Counted from the first letter of the stretch, positions 10,564 through 22,880 are shown. The stretch: DNA of 64,000 bases from Gordionus sp. m RMFG-2023 (GCF_954871325.1 NC_088777.1:9897366-9961365), one strand, 5' to 3'. Notes: generated by a model not told the origin, from the letters alone. Numbers and translations are program-made.

Positions 10564-13500
10564 TCAAGAAGAGGATTTACACCAAGGCGTTTTGTATTCG
10601 TCGCAGTACAAAACCACTTCGATCATTTCGTATGGATATTTGTCGACGTATAGTGTTTCTCTCGATACAACGGTGTAAAGGCCAGGTAAGTTGTTGAGAC
10701 CAGTCAGGTGATCCCGCTTTTTCGATATCTTAATTTATGGATAAATAATTATAATTGGGTAATATATATATATCGGCTAATTCGACTAGGATGCCTGTCA
10801 AAGAAAATCTGTTAATATTAATATGTTTTATTCCATATTAGCCAAATTTTAGCTGCTATCTTTTTAAGAAAAAAAAATCTGAGGACAGAGTGATAGTTTG
10901 CTAAATACTTGGTTTAGCCAATTTTTTAGCCGGCTAAAAATATGGTAATTACCCAACAATAATTAAATATGAGATTGATTTGTTTTTTTTTATCAAAGGG
11001 TCTGATAATAGAAAAGGTAGACATGCCAAATTCAAATATTTTATAAAATTTTAAGATCCTCGTTTCGTGCCCTAATTGACACTTGATTGATTTTTCTACA
11101 TATGTGTATCAAATTATTACATCGAAATTTAACCTATATTTATGCGATTTTGATTGCATTTATATTTTAAAGATAGATTATTTACTTAACTTAAAAAAAA
11201 TAGATGGAACAGTTTTATATGTAATTAATTAATAATAATAATAAAAAAATTGAATAGTTTTATGGTTTGTAACTTTTGTTAGCCATGTTATTTTTTTTAA
11301 AAAAATAACGTTATATTTAAAATTTTTACTGAAAAAAAAATGTGATCTGATCTTTATATTAGCATTTAACAGGGCAAAACAATCATAAAATAAATTTTAA
11401 ATATAAGAAATGTTTTTAAAGAAATTAAGATGAGAAAATAAATTATATTTTCTTATAATATTTTGTAATTAATCAATTATGTATATACAACAGTGGCGTG
11501 GCTAGCCTTTACAATCTCAGGAGGCTCAAAAAAAAAATTTCCAATTGCCTGAATTTTTTTTAGACTAATATTTTGAAAATTGACCCTTTTTTTTAGTTTA
11601 TAATTTCAAAATAATTTTTTAAAGTTATTTTTAAAAAAAAAATGTTCATAATTTTTAAGGGGGTTCGAGCCCTGTATTTACCTCCCATAGTGACACTACT
11701 GTATATGTATAGATTGGTGATTTGTTCATTGCAGTTAAAAGTGTCCATACATAGGAGTCAGTTGTATCCACATTTTTTGGTTTTATTTTTATAAATTTTT
11801 TATTTCTAATAATATGGTATGTTAACTTAAGTTAATATTGCGATGATTTTTGTTATAATAAAATATTTATTGAAAATTTTATAAAATATATTTATTGTTC
11901 AATGACTAGTGAATTAAATTTTAGAAATACCGGTAGAGTGAGGATTCTCAATTGAGTAAATCGTCTGATGAAGAATATATAAAATATGACACTGGTAAAT
12001 CTAGTATTTCTTATGCTATATTAAAATATTTAGGTGTTATTAAATCAGATTATACGGATATTGAAAGCATTAACTCTGACTCAAGCCAGTCAAATGATAG
12101 ATCAAGCTGAAGGTATGCCACATATCGGGGCTTGAAGGAATTTTGTTCTACGCATGGTTGTCGCAGTCCCATTGCACTAAAATTTTAAGTTATGCTTTGA
12201 TAATTGGTTCTCAAACAGGTTATATTAGCCCAAAGGTGGGTACAATGTGTATAGGGCAAATCGTCTCAAAAATTGCGTTTGCCAACATATCAAGAATTTT
12301 AAAAAAGGGAAGAGGATTTGTTGAAAAAAAAGATAATCAACGGAGTCGATTTATCTGTTATCAAATTGTTTGACAATCCTTCCGTTTGTCTAATAAGCAG
12401 CTTTATAGGGATCCACCCAATATCTGCCATGATACGATTCGATCGAGAAAAAAAAAGGAAAGCATTAATGTGAAATGTCCTGCCATTGTTAAAAATTACA
12501 ATAAAAACATGAACTGAGTGGTTCTTATATATTCCCTGCTAGCATTATATAAAATTCATATGTCCCGAAAATGGTATCATCGAGTTGCATTTCATATATT
12601 TGATATGATAATTGCTAATGGATGGCTATTATATCGGAGGGATTTTAACCTGTTACAAATTCCTAGGAAGGAGCAGGAATCACTCCTATCTTTTAAAATA
12701 TCAGTCGCAGATGTCTTGTGTAAAGGAAATAAAGGTACTGACTGGTTCAGCTTCGAGTAATAAACGAATATCGGTGAAATCCGGATAAAAAAGTGTAAAA
12801 GAGGTACAGCGCAGAGTTTGCCAAATTTGCATTTTGGCCCAATTATGACAAAAGGTCAGGTGTAAATTACCAGGATGTAAGATATTACGAAAGTAGAGTG
12901 AAACAAATTCGGGGTATCATTACGTTTCCTCATCAAATAATTGTTTTACTATAATTCATAAAAACTGGTTTTTTTTGTCTTTGTATAAATCATTTTTATA
13001 CAATTTGTAATTTAAGAGAATAAAATAAACCTTATATATGCGTTGTATATTTTAGTTAATATACTCCAAAAAACTTAGAAATATTGAAAAAATTCGGGGA
13101 AAAAATTATTATCTTCTTTAGATATATATATATATATAATCAAAAGAATGAAAATTTTCGCTTAATTGGTATAGCGTGCAATAGTGGGTTTTAAATATAT
13201 ATTTTGATTAAGATTTCGTCCTTAATAAATCTTCTTTCTTTTTTTTAAATCGGACATGGGTCATATCTAAAACGGCTAGAAAATTTTTTATTTGGAAGGT
13301 CTTACTTACACAATCAATTTAATATACAACATATTTTTTTGGAGAACCATCTGGCATTACAATATGGGTTCCAAATAATCATTTTTTGTGTATAATATTT
13401 TCGGATAGGTTACATTTAATTCCTCCAGTATATTTTAAACAGTTTATATTTTTTGAAAAATTATTCATAAATTTTTCAATTAAATTTTTTTTTTTAATTT

Positions 13501-16500
13501 AATTAATTAGTCTGGTTATTAAATTTATAAGGATAAATGACGTAAATTAAGTGTTAAGTCAAGATTTTATTTGTATACTTCGTATTGCTTAGAGGACATG
13601 CGCATATCCCTTGGTCTAGCATTTTTGTCGTGGTTATGTAAAAATGTTTTTTTGCCAGTCGTTATATTTTGCGGGTTAAGTACCTGTGGTATGAGAGAAA
13701 AAAATTTAACTTAAGTAGATGATGTTCCTATCCACATATTTTTCATCTCCAACATTTTCCTATATTCGTTCGAAACCGATCTGATACCCTATACTGATAT
13801 TTGTAATGCAAATTTTTTAAATACTACTACAATTATGACCAGAGCTAAAAAATCAATTTATATTATAGAATAGATAGTTGGTATTAATATTAAAATAGTA
13901 CATATAAAATTATAATATTATCAATAAAAATAGCAAAAATCTACGATTGGACTATGTATAATCCCCTGCCGTATTGAAGAGAGACTCAGGCGCTCATTAT
14001 TCACGTGTAAATTTTGATAGTTAGATTCTCAGCATTGACTCGCCGATAGTCAAGGAAAATCACTAGGGATATATTATCAATATTATTGTTTACTAGTTAT
14101 CTAAATAAAAACATGGATAAGATATTGTTAAAATAATGGGTTTGACAAGAAAACCCCAACTTTTGGTTAGGTTTAAAAAATAAACCAGATCACGCTAAAC
14201 CAAATGGGTAGATCGATGTATTAATTCAACCCGACCAAGCAATTTAACAACATTCGATTCAATAAAAAATTTACTGAAATATATGTTATTAGTCATTACC
14301 GCCTAGGTGCAAAAATTCTTTTAAATATTCATTTCTTTCAAGTATGACAGGCCTACATTACTATCTTCAGTATCCCCTATTTTATAGTTATTTTAATTCT
14401 CCTTGATTTTTTAGTTTATAGATATCCCACCCTCATAAATCAAATTTACATTTCATTGAATTATGTGAAGCATTGTCATTTTTCTTATTATCTAAATTAT
14501 CAATAAGATTTAATACTATTTTTTTTAAAAATATTATTTGGAGAATCTTTACTGAGAGTTCGAAGTTGAGCATTTATATCATCTTTAATGGCTTACACGC
14601 AATCATGAGATTTTCAATGTAAGAAATGTTTTTTAGGTAAAAGAAAAAATCCTTAAAAGGGGAATCAAGTAATGTAACTATATAATAATTTTCCTCGTCA
14701 TAAATTTCAAAATTGCCCAGGGGAATAAAAAAACCAAAACATATTTTATCATTCGTGATTCATTCCTGTTTTGCCCATAGCTGGCAATTGGTTGCATAAG
14801 CAGCAATTTTATCTTTTGTCACAGAAATCAATCATTTACATACTTGTGCGGGCAATAAAAATATTAAACCTAACTCAGCACATATTATTCCAGGGTGTGC
14901 TGACTATTGAGTCTTATATGCACGAACTATGGATAGAACAAAGGGAGGTACAGCTGATTCATTATCGATAATCTCAATTTGGAAAATTTTATCATTATAT
15001 GAATGGGAATTAGGAGAAAAGGGTAATTAATGTTCAGGAACCAATTCACAGGGTAAACAAAAGAAATAAGTGCCGAATTATGTTCAGCTAGCAATGTTAT
15101 ACCTTTTCGTTGAAATTCTGAAAAGTGGAATTAAAGATTAATGGGAACACGGATAGAGGTGTGGTAGACCATGAAAAATACGATAAATAATCAATTGAGA
15201 ACCCGATATTTTGATATTTATGCTGACAAAAATTATCTTATAGCAACATTACTTGATCCTCGTTATAAGGATTTCTTTTTACCCAAAAACATTTCATATA
15301 TTTAAAATTTCAGGAATGCATATAAATAAACCTTTTATTAAAGATGATAATACTGTTAACTTCCAAATCCCAATAAAGATTCGCCAGGTTTTATATTTTT
15401 TTAAAAAAATAAATTTCGTATCGATAACTTAGGTAATGACAATGAGAAAAATAATGTTTAGCATAACATTAAAAAAATGTAAATTTAATTTAAGGGATGC
15501 GCATAAATTAAAAAATCAAAGAGTAACAAGATAAAAATAAAATAATTGAAAGTAATATAGATGACCTGCCATACTTGAAAGAAATCAAGTAATATTTAAA
15601 AGAATCTATATCTAGACTGTAATAACATTTTTTTCAAATTTTTTCTAGTGTTGCAATTGAGTTATGGTTGACTCATTTGTTAGGGTGGTATCTCTGATTA
15701 TTTTTCAAAACTAACAAAAGGTTGGCTTAGTGTTGTTAAACGGCTCATTTTGAGCTGATTTTTTAAAACGGCTAACTCGATATTTTAGCCAGAAAAATAT
15801 TGCCTAAGTCTCAAGATTTCGATAATATATGCCTAGACCTTTGTTCCTTCTATGAGCAAAATATTGAGGCTTGCGTAATATTTTTCTGGACGAAATATTG
15901 AGTTAGCCGTTTTTAAAAATCGGCTCAAAACGAGCCATTTAACAACACTAGTTGGGCTTGTATGAAACACACTATTTTAAAAATGCTAATTTAATATCTA
16001 TGTTTATTTAGATAACTCTAATAACAATGATTGATATTATATCCCATGTGGATCCACTTGAATATTGGCAAATTTTTGCTAGAAAATATCAAACTTTGTA
16101 AAAACTTACATGTAAGTATTTGACATCTTCCGCAACAAGTCCCATCTGAGTCTGTCTTCAGTAGGGCAGGGGATATTAATAGTCCACATCGTATAAGTTA
16201 ATTGCTAGAAAACCTAGAAAGTCACATATTTATTTTTAAAAATCTAAAAATAATTATATATATATAAAATATTAAATATGACTATTTTGTAGGGGTGTAC
16301 CGATACCCACTTTTTGGAGGCCAATTCAATGTTGCAAAATCTAGTAGGCAATATTTTTTTGGCTAAAATTTAGACTTTTTAACAATTGTCTCAAGTGGAG
16401 ATATTTTGTATCACTACATACATCTACTCATCTTTAATACTTTTTCATCTATAATTTAACTATACCATAACTTAAGTCATTTAAATATATTATAATGATC

Positions 16501-19500
16501 AGTTAGTTTTATTAATGAATCAAAATATTTTTATTGATAAATCACTCATTCATATATTAACATTAATCCATATACATAAAAGGTAATAAACAAATATATT
16601 ATGAAATTTGAGATAAATTTTTTTTTAAATTAAGACGTCATTTTATCGGATCGTTTTATTATATAGCCCGATAAAATATTTTTTAAAAAAGGTGAAATAT
16701 CAGTGCATCCCTACTATATTGATACTATTTAATAATATGTATACATTATTGAATATATTTTTTTGATAACTATTATAATAATTATCATTTTTTAACTTTA
16801 CTTTTAAATTGTGGAAATAAAAATTTTAAAATAAAAAATTCAACTTTTTATAATAAATAAGAATTTTTTTTAAATTACATTTGGTTCAAGGGTAGTTGAT
16901 CGGTTTTAAACAACTATCCGAAAATGTGGGATTCATGAAAAATATGTGGTTAGGCAATTCAGAGACAGAACGCTTTTTGTTTTAAACAGAAGTACAAAGA
17001 GAAATATCGTATATATATATCAGAGACCTGCAGAGGCACCATTTGCACGGCCCGGCCCGGATTTAAAAATTAAAGGCCCGGCCCGGATATTTTTTTAAAA
17101 AAAAATTTCAGGCCCGGCCCGGATAATTTAACTCGGAATTTTTTAAAATTATATTCGACCTGGTATATACAAAAATTCACCTATGAGGTATTTTACCATA
17201 TTTTTCAGCGAGTATTATCGCTTATTATTTAAAAAATACATGAAAAAAGCTAATATTTTGAGAATATTATATTGAATTTATAAAAATTATAAAACTGTTA
17301 TTTATAAAAATGGATATTTTGAGCATATACTATATTTTTTGCATTTATAAAAATAAAACTAATATTCATAAAAATGGTAATAATATTTTGAGCATATACT
17401 ATATTTTATATTGCATTTAAAAAAATAAAACTAATATTTAATTTATAAAAATGGAAAATATTTTGAGAATATTATATATTTTATTTAATTTACTATTTAA
17501 TTTATAAAATAAAAATAAATCGCTATTTAAAAAAATGCATGTATAATAAATAGTATTTCGAAAAATCTAATTGCACAATATTAATATAATTTATCTTATA
17601 TATTACATTTATAGGTTGGTTTTTCAGGTGTAAAAATAAATTATTAATTTTCATGGATTTACCATCACATTTATGTCTTTTTAGATGTGATGTACCATGT
17701 TTATAATTATAAGATAATATACTTGAACAATTCTTACATTGTACGTAGCCAATGTTTTTTTTTATTTTCATCTATGATGATGTTAAATTTAGCCCATATT
17801 TCAGATTTTAAATTATTATTTGTATTTCTAAAAGAATAAATATTATTTTTAATTTTATTAATTATATCATTAGTATTTTGTGCCATAATATTCCTTTATT
17901 TGATTGTTTTGGTAAATATTCTAAAAATTTAGATATGAATTATAAAAAATATAATATTAATACTTGAATATTAGGGCTTATTTAAGATATTCCTTTATTT
18001 AATTGTTTTGATAAAATATGTTGTAAAAATTTAGATATGAATTATAAAAAAATATATTAATACTTTGAATAAATTTGCAGGAAATTAATAATTAGATTGA
18101 TCTGTGGGTGTTAGGTGTGTTAACCATCACCCAATATTATATTAATCATAACTATAATATAATATAATCTTATAATTATTAACACATAATGTAAAATTTT
18201 TTATAAAAAATATTAAGGCCCGGCCCGGGTTTAACAATCTTAAAAAATTTAAAATATGGTCCGGCCCTGGCCGGGCCGGGTATAGGGCTGGGCCGGGCTT
18301 AGGGCCGGGCCTGCAGGTCTCTGATATATATATATATAATTGTTTCAATAAAGTGATAGATAATTTAAAATTAAATTCTGTGATTTATTCTTATAGAGGA
18401 ACTATTTTAAATTTTTTAAATTATTTTAAGTAATCTAAAACATTAACAAACAAATGATATTTTGTCAACTAAAATTCTATTAACCAAAATCGACCTCAGG
18501 AGAAAAAAAAATTTATTTAGTAAATACATTCAATTCAACATATCAAAATCTCCCAAATACTTTTTGTATAACTATGTTTAAAGAGTAACCCACAATGTTG
18601 GACAATAAAATATAAATAAATTTAATAAATTTATTTTATTCCATTTTATAAAATAAGGAGATGATTATTTCAATACAAGGATTAATATCTGGACAAGAAG
18701 TCATGAAATTGATAAGATCTAATTTGCATAAACCAATAAAGATGGTAGTAGTGTTGCTAAAAAGCCTGATTTGGGTCAATTTTAAAAAACAGCCTGATTA
18801 AATTTTAACAAAATATATAAACCTGAGCTCATAGATAGCAGAAATATTTGGACAACTATTTGCCAATTGATGAGGCTTACATAATATTATTTTGGCTAAA
18901 ATCTTAATCAGGCCATTTTTTAAATAGACCCAAATCAGGTTTTTAATGACAATATTTGGTATATCAAAATATAAAATAATAATTTTTATAATTTAAAATA
19001 AAGATAGAAAAACAACAAATTAATGTAAGAGTTTATGAAAAAAATAATATTAAAAGTAAATTTTTTATATAAAAATATAAAAAATATATATATCTTTTGT
19101 GGATTCATTTAAAGATAAAATATTATTTATGCAAATATATCTTATTTAAATATTTCAAAAAATATATAGTGTAATTTATAAAAGGATATTTTATCAGATA
19201 CAAGCATTGGTGTCCTTCCAAACTTTGCATGTCTTATGATGTAAATAAAAATGTAAATAACATAATTATATGGAAAACCAAAATCATTTTTAGTAAAATG
19301 GATAGTTTTGCCATATGATCATAACAAATGAATAGCATTTTTACAATTAAAGTTTATATAATAAAAAATTAAGTACTTTTATATTTTTTTCCTTTAATCT
19401 AATATAAAATTCATCATCTTCAAGACCCCATCCCCAATATCTATTGGACATGCCATTTACCTATAGATTAGGAAACAATAAAAATATAATTTTAAAATAT

Positions 19501-20115
19501 AACTTGTTGATATAGAATGTGTGATATTAATAATATTCCCCCAATAAATGTTGGATAATTATATCTTGGATGTATTCCACTGGGAGTTAAATGTAAAACT
19601 TCACTGGGAGAAGGATAAGAATAATTAATAGCCTGATTTAATGGTAACAAATCTATATCATGCATTGCCAAATAATCAAAGTTTTCTAACTTACTTAAGG
19701 CAAATCCAATATTTATTAATGTAGCCCTGTTAAACCTGCATATTTTTTTAAAGTGAGAAAAAAAAATAGAAAAATAATACCTATAGGAATCAATTTGATT
19801 CACAATGAATATTTTGAAATCCAAATTTTTTGATAATAAAAACTTAGACATGTGAGGTACAAACATATTTAATTCTTCTAATCGGTCTCTGTAAGGAACA
19901 ACAATTGCTAGCCTATGCCCATTTTTAGTATATGATTTGTCAAATTTGTAGATAAAATTCTCTTTAGTATAATTTTGTGCAAAATCATTCTAATATTTGT
20001 AAATATGTAAAGTAACTATGTATATTTTTACCTGTAGCTTATTTATGGATATAATAAATATTACAAAAAAAAAACCATATGTTGCTAGCAATTTTATTTT
20101 TCTTAATTTTCGCAT
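10564..20115 (-). CDS. B4GALT7: B4GALT7, xylosylprotein beta-1,4-galactosyltransferase (complete, six exons)
   Basis: Exons in gene order: 20115-20032, 19989-19781, 19735-19504, 19460-19377, 13683-13579 and 10728-10564. They sum to 879 bp (292 aa; human 327). Introns are 42, 45, 43, 5693 and 2850 bp, all GT-AG and in phase. The enzyme adds galactose to xylose in the glycosaminoglycan linker, in the Golgi. The N-terminus is type [10 protein letters not shown], then a hydrophobic segment at residues ~10-24. Family motifs in order are [20 protein letters not shown], the metal site [35 protein letters not shown] with LHNHD, and the C-terminal [10 protein letters not shown]. The last exon starts [11 protein letters not shown]. 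It is divergent from NHP2 across 219 bp. The two long introns are full of transposons, yet no exon is damaged. Confidence 0.95.
10755..10956. repeat. MITE with TTGGGTAAT inverted termini
   Basis: About 202 bp in B4GALT7 intron 5. It begins TTGGGTAATATATATA..TCGGCTAA and ends TTAGCCGGCTAAAAATATGG..ATTACCCAA. No clear target duplication. The superfamily is not certain. Confidence 0.55.
11491..11701. repeat. hAT-type MITE, CAGTGGCGTGGCTAGCC termini
   Basis: 211 bp in B4GALT7 intron 5. It starts CAGTGGCGTGGCTAGCC and ends AGTGACACTACTG, imperfect inverted repeats of the same type as 7017-7219 and 29653-29843. The flanks are AT-rich and match only partly. Confidence 0.65.
11940..12960 (+). pseudogene. 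piggyBac-family transposase fossil
   Basis: Plus-strand remnant in B4GALT7 intron 5, antisense to the gene. Recognisable pieces are [11 protein letters not shown] and LKKGRGF (compare GT..RNR..KKGRG in piggyBac), [15 protein letters not shown] (the CP.I...YN..MGGVD block), then ALYKIHM, KWYHR and ANGWLLYRR near the C-terminal end of the catalytic region. Stops and frame changes interrupt the frame near 12370, 12510 and 12760. A worn tail resembling the cysteine-rich domain reaches ~12950. No TTAA-flanked inverted termini were found, so the ends are approximate. It shares sequence with the shorter copy at 41235-41590. Confidence 0.8.
14760..16250 (+). pseudogene. hAT transposase fossil (C-terminal half), with a MITE inside
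   Basis: Plus-strand debris in B4GALT7 intron 4. [13 protein letters not shown] (~15245) matches the conserved hAT block before the dimerisation domain. [16 protein letters not shown] (~16050) and the following [10 protein letters not shown] match the hATC domain (P..YW......L..LA..YL...ATS). Many stops and frame changes are present. A 223-bp MITE (15728-15950) sits between these blocks and is therefore the younger insertion. Confidence 0.75.
15728..15950. repeat. hAT-type MITE, AACGGCTC subfamily, nested in a hAT fossil
   Basis: Starts TAGTGTTGTTAAACGGCT and ends AGCCATTTAACAACACTA, with long inverted arms as in 7874-8096. The flanks GGTTGGCT and GTTGGGCT look like one slightly worn 8-bp duplication. 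Confidence 0.8.
16290..16713. repeat. hAT-type MITE, TAGGGGTGTACCGATA termini
   Basis: 424 bp in B4GALT7 intron 4. It begins TAGGGGTGTACCGATAC and ends TATCAGTGCATCCCTA, an imperfect inverted repeat. The flanks CTATTTTG and CTATATTG match 7 of 8. The internal sequence is AT-rich with no coding trace. Confidence 0.75.
17021..18323 (-). mobile_element. hAT transposon derivative with GGCCCGG arrays and a BED-finger remnant
   Basis: 1303 bp in B4GALT7 intron 4. A 12-bp exact terminal inverted repeat CAGAGACCTGCA is flanked on both sides by ATATATAT, an 8-bp duplication that could also be part of a TA run. Subterminal regions carry repeated GGCCCGGCCC blocks on both sides (17048-17125 and 18215-18315) in opposite orientation. 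The minus strand (about 17885-17640) encodes a BED zinc finger: [10 protein letters not shown], then [11 protein letters not shown], then SHLKRHKC. The frame is shifted once in an A-run near 17765, and no catalytic domain follows, so this is a deletion derivative needing a transposase from elsewhere. Terminal fragments of similar type are seen near 29040 and 31925. Confidence 0.85.
18749..18955. repeat. hAT-type MITE, GGCCCGATTAAG subfamily
   Basis: Starts TAGTGTTGCTAAAAAGCC, and the arms contain TTGGGTCAATTTTAAAA and its inverted partner; it ends TTTTTAATGACAATA. B4GALT7 intron 4. The right end is worn, so the flanking duplication cannot be confirmed. Confidence 0.65.
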
Positions 20116-20334
20116 AAAATTTTAAAAATCGTGTTTACGCATGGATTTGCCTAAAAGTCATTTGATCGAAACTTTAATTAAGAGTGGCAATTATTATATT
20201 ATTTTATTATATAAATATGAAAATTAATTTTAGAAGTCTAAATTAATATTATTGTGGGTATCAGATTCAGAATCTGGTTTCTATATAAACCAAAATAGAG
20301 ATTTTAAAATTTTCTAAAAATCTATTTTATTGTA
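20116..20334. promoter_or_regulatory. Shared B4GALT7/NHP2 divergent promoter region
   Basis: The two start codons (20115 on minus, 20335 on plus) are separated by 219 bp, so both transcripts must start in or near this stretch. A TATATAAA box at 20282-20289 lies 46 bp before the NHP2 ATG. No matching box was found on the B4GALT7 side. No CpG-rich block is present. Confidence 0.6.
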
Positions 20335-20923
20335 ATGACGAGCCCTAAACAGGTGCGCCACTTTTCATTGCAAGGTTTTAATATGACGGAAAGTTTAGAG
20401 TATAGCACATTTGAAGAGTTGTGCAAATTTGTCACACCTATAGCTCACCCGTTAGCTACTGAAAAAGTTAATACCCGTATTTTAAAACTTGTTAAAAAAG
20501 GTATTAAACATTATTCATTATGTATTATAATATATCTGAAAAGCTTATAAAATGAAGACATTAAAAATTGGAATCAAAGCAGTTCAAAAAGCTATAAGAA
20601 AAGGAGAACGAGGGTATGAATTTGTTTAATAAATTTAATATTTTTTATAAGTATTATAATATTAGCTGGGGATACAACTCCCATTGACATAATATCCCAT
20701 ATGCCTATTTTATGTGAAGATAAAGAATTGCCTTATATATTTACTCCTTCAAAGAATGTTATTATTATACATATATATTATATAATATATACTTTAGGAA
20801 TTAGGTGCATCATTTGGCAGTAAGAGATCCACCTGTGCAGTCTTGATAAATATGGATTCAAAATATGCAAAGCTATATGAAAAAATTGCATTAAATATTA
20901 AAAAAATACCAATGCCTGAATAA
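20335..20923 (+). CDS. NHP2: NHP2, H/ACA ribonucleoprotein subunit 2 (complete, four exons)
   Basis: Exons 20335-20500, 20544-20613, 20652-20757 and 20798-20923 give 468 bp, 155 aa (human 153). Introns are 43, 38 and 40 bp, GT-AG, phases 1, 2 and 0. NHP2 is the L7Ae-family protein of H/ACA snoRNPs in the nucleolus and Cajal bodies. It works with dyskerin, NOP10 and GAR1 in rRNA and snRNA pseudouridylation and in telomerase RNP. Visible family blocks: TPIAHPLATEK, IGIKAVQKAIRKGERG, ILAGDTTPIDIISHMP, LCEDKELPYIFTPSKN, ELGASFGSKRSTCAVLI. The ATG at 20335 gives a normal-length protein and follows a TATA-like box. The gene is compact, unlike its neighbours. Confidence 0.95.
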
Positions 20924-21456
20924 TTTTTTGATTCTTCTATGTAATAAAATCAATATAAATACTTAATGCAAATAAATTTTATGATTATTAATTTTTTTTA
21001 AATATTATATATCCTTTTATCCCTGCAATATTTTAAATTAATTTCAAATATTTTCTAAAAATCAAAAGCAGTAAGTGCTAAACCCTCTAGTGTTGTTGGA
21101 CAACAGAGCTACACTAGATTTCCTCATTTCCACCAAAATGGATATTAAATAAAGGGGAATGAGGAGCCCTTTACCTATTTGTAAGCAATCCACACTTAAT
21201 AATAGTCTAAAGACTATTATTTAATAAACTTCTGTTGGGTGATTAAAAAGGGTTTGAGCAAAGATATAGGCTACAAGGGCTATGATTTTAGATTGCTATA
21301 TATATCTGTTAGATAAGTTAATAAACTATTGGTTCAAAATACTGTAAAAATAACTATTCACCCTATTGATGTTAATAATATGAATAAATTGGAAGATTGT
21401 TGTCATAGTGAAGCTGAATTTATGTAAAATAAATTTTTGATAACATCTTTTAGAAT
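20924..21456. other. 3' flank of NHP2
   Basis: AT-rich; it should hold the NHP2 3' end. No further gene or clear repeat was seen. Confidence 0.4.
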
Positions 21457-22880
21457 CAGTGATGAAGTGTCAAGTTTACTACTAGGGAAGCAATCAAAAA
21501 AATATTTTTCTTTTAGTCAAACTCAAACATAATTAAGATTTATAAATAAGTGGTATTTGTCTTTGTTTTTGAGTAAAATGAACAAGTACTGCATTATAAA
21601 AGTTATCGCTAGATTTTAAATTTTTTAATAATTTATTTTCAATCGAAATCAAAGATAGATTTGATAATCGATTTTAGCACATCCTGTTTCTGCAATACGA
21701 TTTGATCTTTAGATGAAAAACTCCGTTCTGCACTCTCTGTTGTTAAATTCAAAGTTAAGATGAATTTACATAATTTAAAAAACTCTTTAAAACTTTTCAT
21801 CAAATCGGTGCGTATAAAAATTCAAGTATTTCATTAACATTCTTTTTCTTTCTAAATTAAACATCTGGAAACACTACCTTTAATTCGGTTTCCAGCTTGT
21901 GTAAGTCGAAAAATGAGAACAAGTGTCGTTTAAATTATCTAAAAAATATTTTGGGAAATTTTGATTATTTGAAATTTACTAATATCTAACAATTCGACGA
22001 ATTTCATATTTTTTGGTGTAAGACATATGAAATAGAATTAATTAAATCATTTTGAATATTGCTTGATAGTTCAATAAAAACTGCACTATTTGTAAATGAT
22101 GTTTAAATAGTTAATTTTCTTCCGCGAGCAAATAAATTAATTCAATAGAATTTCCTCTATTTACTGAATTAGAAGATTCATCCTCACCACGGAATACGAG
22201 CTCCTGAATTCCAAGAATATTTTCAATATTTATCTATTTGATTTGACTTTAGAATTATGCTGTTCGATTGATATTGCGCATCGAATCTATCATATTTTCA
22301 ATACGATTTTACCCAAATATTTTTAATTGAATCATCGACTGCAAATGAGAGATTGATTCTTTGCCGTTTAACTGCCTTTGAAAATTATTCATATCCGAAA
22401 ATCCTTTATCATTCCAAACATATTTTTCCTTTGGGAATAATAGACATGACCAACAATATAGAGAATTAGAAAATTCACATCCAGTCAATTCATATTTATC
22501 GATAGAATAATTACGGATGCAAGTTTTGATTTCTTTTTTTAAGATTTGTAAAATTGGTTTTGGTCTTCCTTTTCAATAATCAATTTTTTCGCATCAATTC
22601 TTGAGCTAAATGATAATGTTAATAAATTTTCAATAATACTACAATTATTAAATTATTAAGGATTTTAAAAACGAAAATTTATTATTTAAAAAAGTAAGGA
22701 AAAAAATATTAAATAAAAAAAATTGTTTCTCTTTTATTTATTAAAAAAATAATTATTTTTTTATTTGCTTCCCCAATGCTTATTTTTTAATGGTTAAATT
22801 GCACAATACCATAACATGATTTTCTCTTTATTTATTAAAAAAAATAAGCAATATTAAATTTGCTTCCCTCATGTATATTT
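21457..22880 (-). pseudogene. hAT transposase fossil, ZMYM/DUF4371 type
   Basis: Minus-strand remnant. From about 22520 downward it reads CEFSNSLYCWSCLLFPKEK, then VWNDKGFSDMNNFQRQL, then LVFRGEDESSNSVNRGN. These are the TTF-type zinc-binding start and the DUF4371 block of ZMYM-like hAT transposases. Near 21740-21680 LTTESAERSFSSKDQI matches the hATC domain. Many stops and gaps are present. A CAGTGATGAAGTG start at 21457 and GGGAAGCAA/TTGCTTCCC blocks at both sides hint at the original termini, but I could not define the right end exactly. Confidence 0.7.

Noticed and set aside
12143-12760. Two separate small genes
   Set aside because: Both frames are pieces of one piggyBac transposase fossil.
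18142-18348. Proline-rich minus-strand frame ([14 protein letters not shown])
   Set aside because: It is a translation of the GGCCCGG array at the end of the hAT derivative.
19180-19330. Minus-strand open frame with [12 protein letters not shown] as a possible next exon of B4GALT7
   Set aside because: The true continuation ([14 protein letters not shown]) was found at 13579-13683 with correct phase and splice sites.
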